From CAG-533 sp022779465 (GTDB lineage Bacteria > Bacillota_I > Bacilli_A > RF39 > UBA660), in assembly GCA_022779465.1 (NCBI GenBank), contig JALFTB010000001.1, forward strand, positions 1 to 64,000: a stretch of 64,000 nt of DNA. The letters run 5' to 3'. The translations under genes were made by a program, and so were the position numbers. The notes under the pieces were generated by a model that was not told the DNA's origin, did not search any database, and saw nothing but the letters and a program-made list of their open reading frames with translations. The first letter of the stretch is position 1. Each line of letters starts with the position of its first letter. Below, in pieces: positions 62,977 through 64,000 of this stretch.

Positions 62977-63489
62977 TTGAAAAAAATACTAGTTATTATA
63001 GGAGTAATATTATTTTTATTAAGCATAAATTATAATAATAAAGAAGAAGTATTTATTCCTAAAGATTCTATTAGATTTAGAATAGTAAGTAATAGTATGA
63101 ATGAAGTTGATTTAAAAACTAAACAAGAGTTAAAAAGTTATATAGAAGATTATGTTTATGATATAGTAAGTGATGCTAAAAGTAGTGAAGAAGCGGATGA
63201 ATTATTGGTTAATAATTTAGAAAAAATTAGCAAACATATTAATCAATATTTGAATTCTAACAACTATAAAATAGATTACGGTATAAATTATTTTCCAAGA
63301 AAGGTATATAAAGGAGTTGTATATGAAGAAGGTATGTATAAATCTTTAGTAATAACTTTAGGAGATGGAAAAGGTTCTAATTGGTGGTGTGTTTTATTTC
63401 CACCATTATGTTTATTAGATGAAAATGAAACAACAGCAGATGTTGATTATCAATTATATGTTGCTAGAATAATTAAAGTATTTAATTAA
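62977..63489 (+). CDS. spoIIR: Stage II sporulation protein R
   Basis: A 170-residue secreted signal protein (about 224 in B. subtilis). An N-terminal signal or anchor (about 2-20) is followed by the SpoIIR core: IPKDSIRFRIVSNS, FPRKVYKGVVYEEGMYKSLVITLGDG and NWWCVLFPPLCLLD. Made in the forespore, it triggers SpoIIGA to process pro-SigE in the mother cell. The start is TTG at 62977 with a poorly spaced ribosome site. The prfA-prmC-spoIIR-mntP neighbourhood is as in Bacillus. Confidence 0.92.
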   Translation: MKKILVIIGVILFLLSINYNNKEEVFIPKDSIRFRIVSNSMNEVDLKTKQELKSYIEDYVYDIVSDAKSSEEADELLVNNLEKISKHINQYLNSNNYKIDYGINYFPRKVYKGVVYEEGMYKSLVITLGDGKGSNWWCVLFPPLCLLDENETTADVDYQLYVARIIKVFN

Positions 63490-63510
63490 TATACTTAACT
63501 AGGTGGTCCA

Positions 63511-64000
63511 ATGTTAAGTATTTTTTTTATTGGAATTGCACTATCAATGGATGCGTTTTCAATTGCTTTATCTATAGGTACTAATAATTTATCTAAAAAA
63601 AGTATTGGTTTAAGTATTACTTTAGTTGGCTTAATGCATTTTATAATGCCTCAATTAGGACTTATGTTGGGAAATCAAGTATATAATTTTATAAATATAA
63701 ATCCCAAATTTATTATATCTGTAATACTTTATTATTTAATAATAGTTATGTATTTTGATAAATCTAGTAAGAATGTGAATATTGAATCCTTTATTAACAT
63801 TTTTTTATTTGCTTTTAGTGTTAGTATTGATAGTTTTTCAGTAGGAATTGGACTTAAAGGATTAACTGAACATTATATATTAGCATCAATTGTATTTTCC
63901 TTATGTGCTTTTTGTATTACTTATATTGGATTAGTGCTTGGAAAGTATTCTTTAAAGATTTTAAAAAACAAAACTAAGTATGTTGGGATGATATTGCTTT
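63511..64000 (+). CDS. mntP: Manganese efflux pump MntP, 3' end outside the window
   Basis: My translation from ATG 63511 (after AGGTGGT) stays open to the window edge, giving about 163 residues, so the C-terminus is missing. It has repeated membrane segments and the two family motifs: SMDAFSIALSIG (about 11-22) and SVSIDSFSVGIGL (about 103-115), whose Asp residues bind Mn2+. It exports excess Mn2+. Follows spoIIR by 21 bp; no yybP-ykoY riboswitch fits in that gap. Confidence 0.92.
   Translation, partial: MLSIFFIGIALSMDAFSIALSIGTNNLSKKSIGLSITLVGLMHFIMPQLGLMLGNQVYNFININPKFIISVILYYLIIVMYFDKSSKNVNIESFINIFLFAFSVSIDSFSVGIGLKGLTEHYILASIVFSLCAFCITYIGLVLGKYSLKILKNKTKYVGMILL

Noticed and set aside
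1..64000. Mollicutes genetic code (TGA read as Trp)
   Set aside because: TGA ends genes such as divIC, Trp is encoded by TGG, and RF1-only adaptation is not indicated.
1..64000. CRISPR array, prophage or insertion sequence
   Set aside because: No repeat-spacer array, transposase, integrase or phage gene was seen. The repeats at 41.1-41.7 kb are parS sites.

Overview
This window is the replication-origin region of a low-GC Gram-positive bacterium (Bacillota), with the standard genetic code: TGA ends genes such as divIC. It carries endospore-type genes (spoVG, yabG, yabP, yabQ, bofA, a spoVT-like gene, spoIIR), a class A penicillin-binding protein, a FemAB enzyme, RNA polymerase delta, a Noc/ParB-family protein and a ComK homologue. 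Gene order follows the Bacillus subtilis oriC neighbourhood in a compacted form. The extreme AT content, short proteins and missing neighbours suggest a genome-reduced, possibly host-associated member of Bacilli. That placement is inference.

Layout. Almost everything left of about 50.6 kb is on the minus strand and almost everything right of 50.95 kb is on the plus strand, so transcription diverges from an oriC of about 345 bp between dnaA and rpmH that is rich in TTTTCCACA-type DnaA boxes. Reading leftward from oriC: dnaA, dnaN, comK, recF, gyrB, gyrA; a 640-bp non-coding island with six perfect parS sites and one Noc-type site; SRP RNA, tadA, dnaX, ybaB, recR, bofA, holB, ricT (yaaT), trmN6-like, pth, mfd, spoVT-like; a Met T-box with metG, tatD, a 3D-domain gene, rsmA, yabG, veg, spoVG, yabP, yabQ, divIC, tmRNA. 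Further left are a patatin-like lipase, a thioredoxin-like protein, several proteins of unknown function, tRNA-Cys, a lipid kinase-like gene, yfhO (plus strand), typA, rubrerythrin, a FemAB gene (plus strand), eno-secG-rnr-smpB, an amidase, a LytTR regulator, cspA, hpf, secA and a truncated zinc protease. Reading rightward: rpmH, rnpA, yidC, jag, mnmE, mnmG, rsmG, a noc/parB-like gene, a class A PBP (minus strand), a small DUF1934-like gene, rpoE, prfA, prmC, spoIIR and a truncated mntP.

How it fits together. The core is replication initiation and fork function (dnaA, dnaN, dnaX, holB, recF, recR, gyrase), chromosome segregation (parS array, Noc/ParB-like protein), translation and tRNA modification, protein export (secA, secG, yidC), trans-translation (smpB and tmRNA, unlinked) and a set of sporulation genes.

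The points most worth a second look are: the composite parS array with its embedded Noc site, DnaA-box-like flanks and a 23-bp repeat; the single ParB/Noc protein with mixed specificity residues and an acidic tail; a tail-less ComK between dnaN and recF behind three 10-bp-phased repeats; a LytTR regulator whose phosphoacceptor Asp is Glu; and two sporulation genes (yabP, spoIIR) whose start regions sit in the 3' arm of the preceding terminator.
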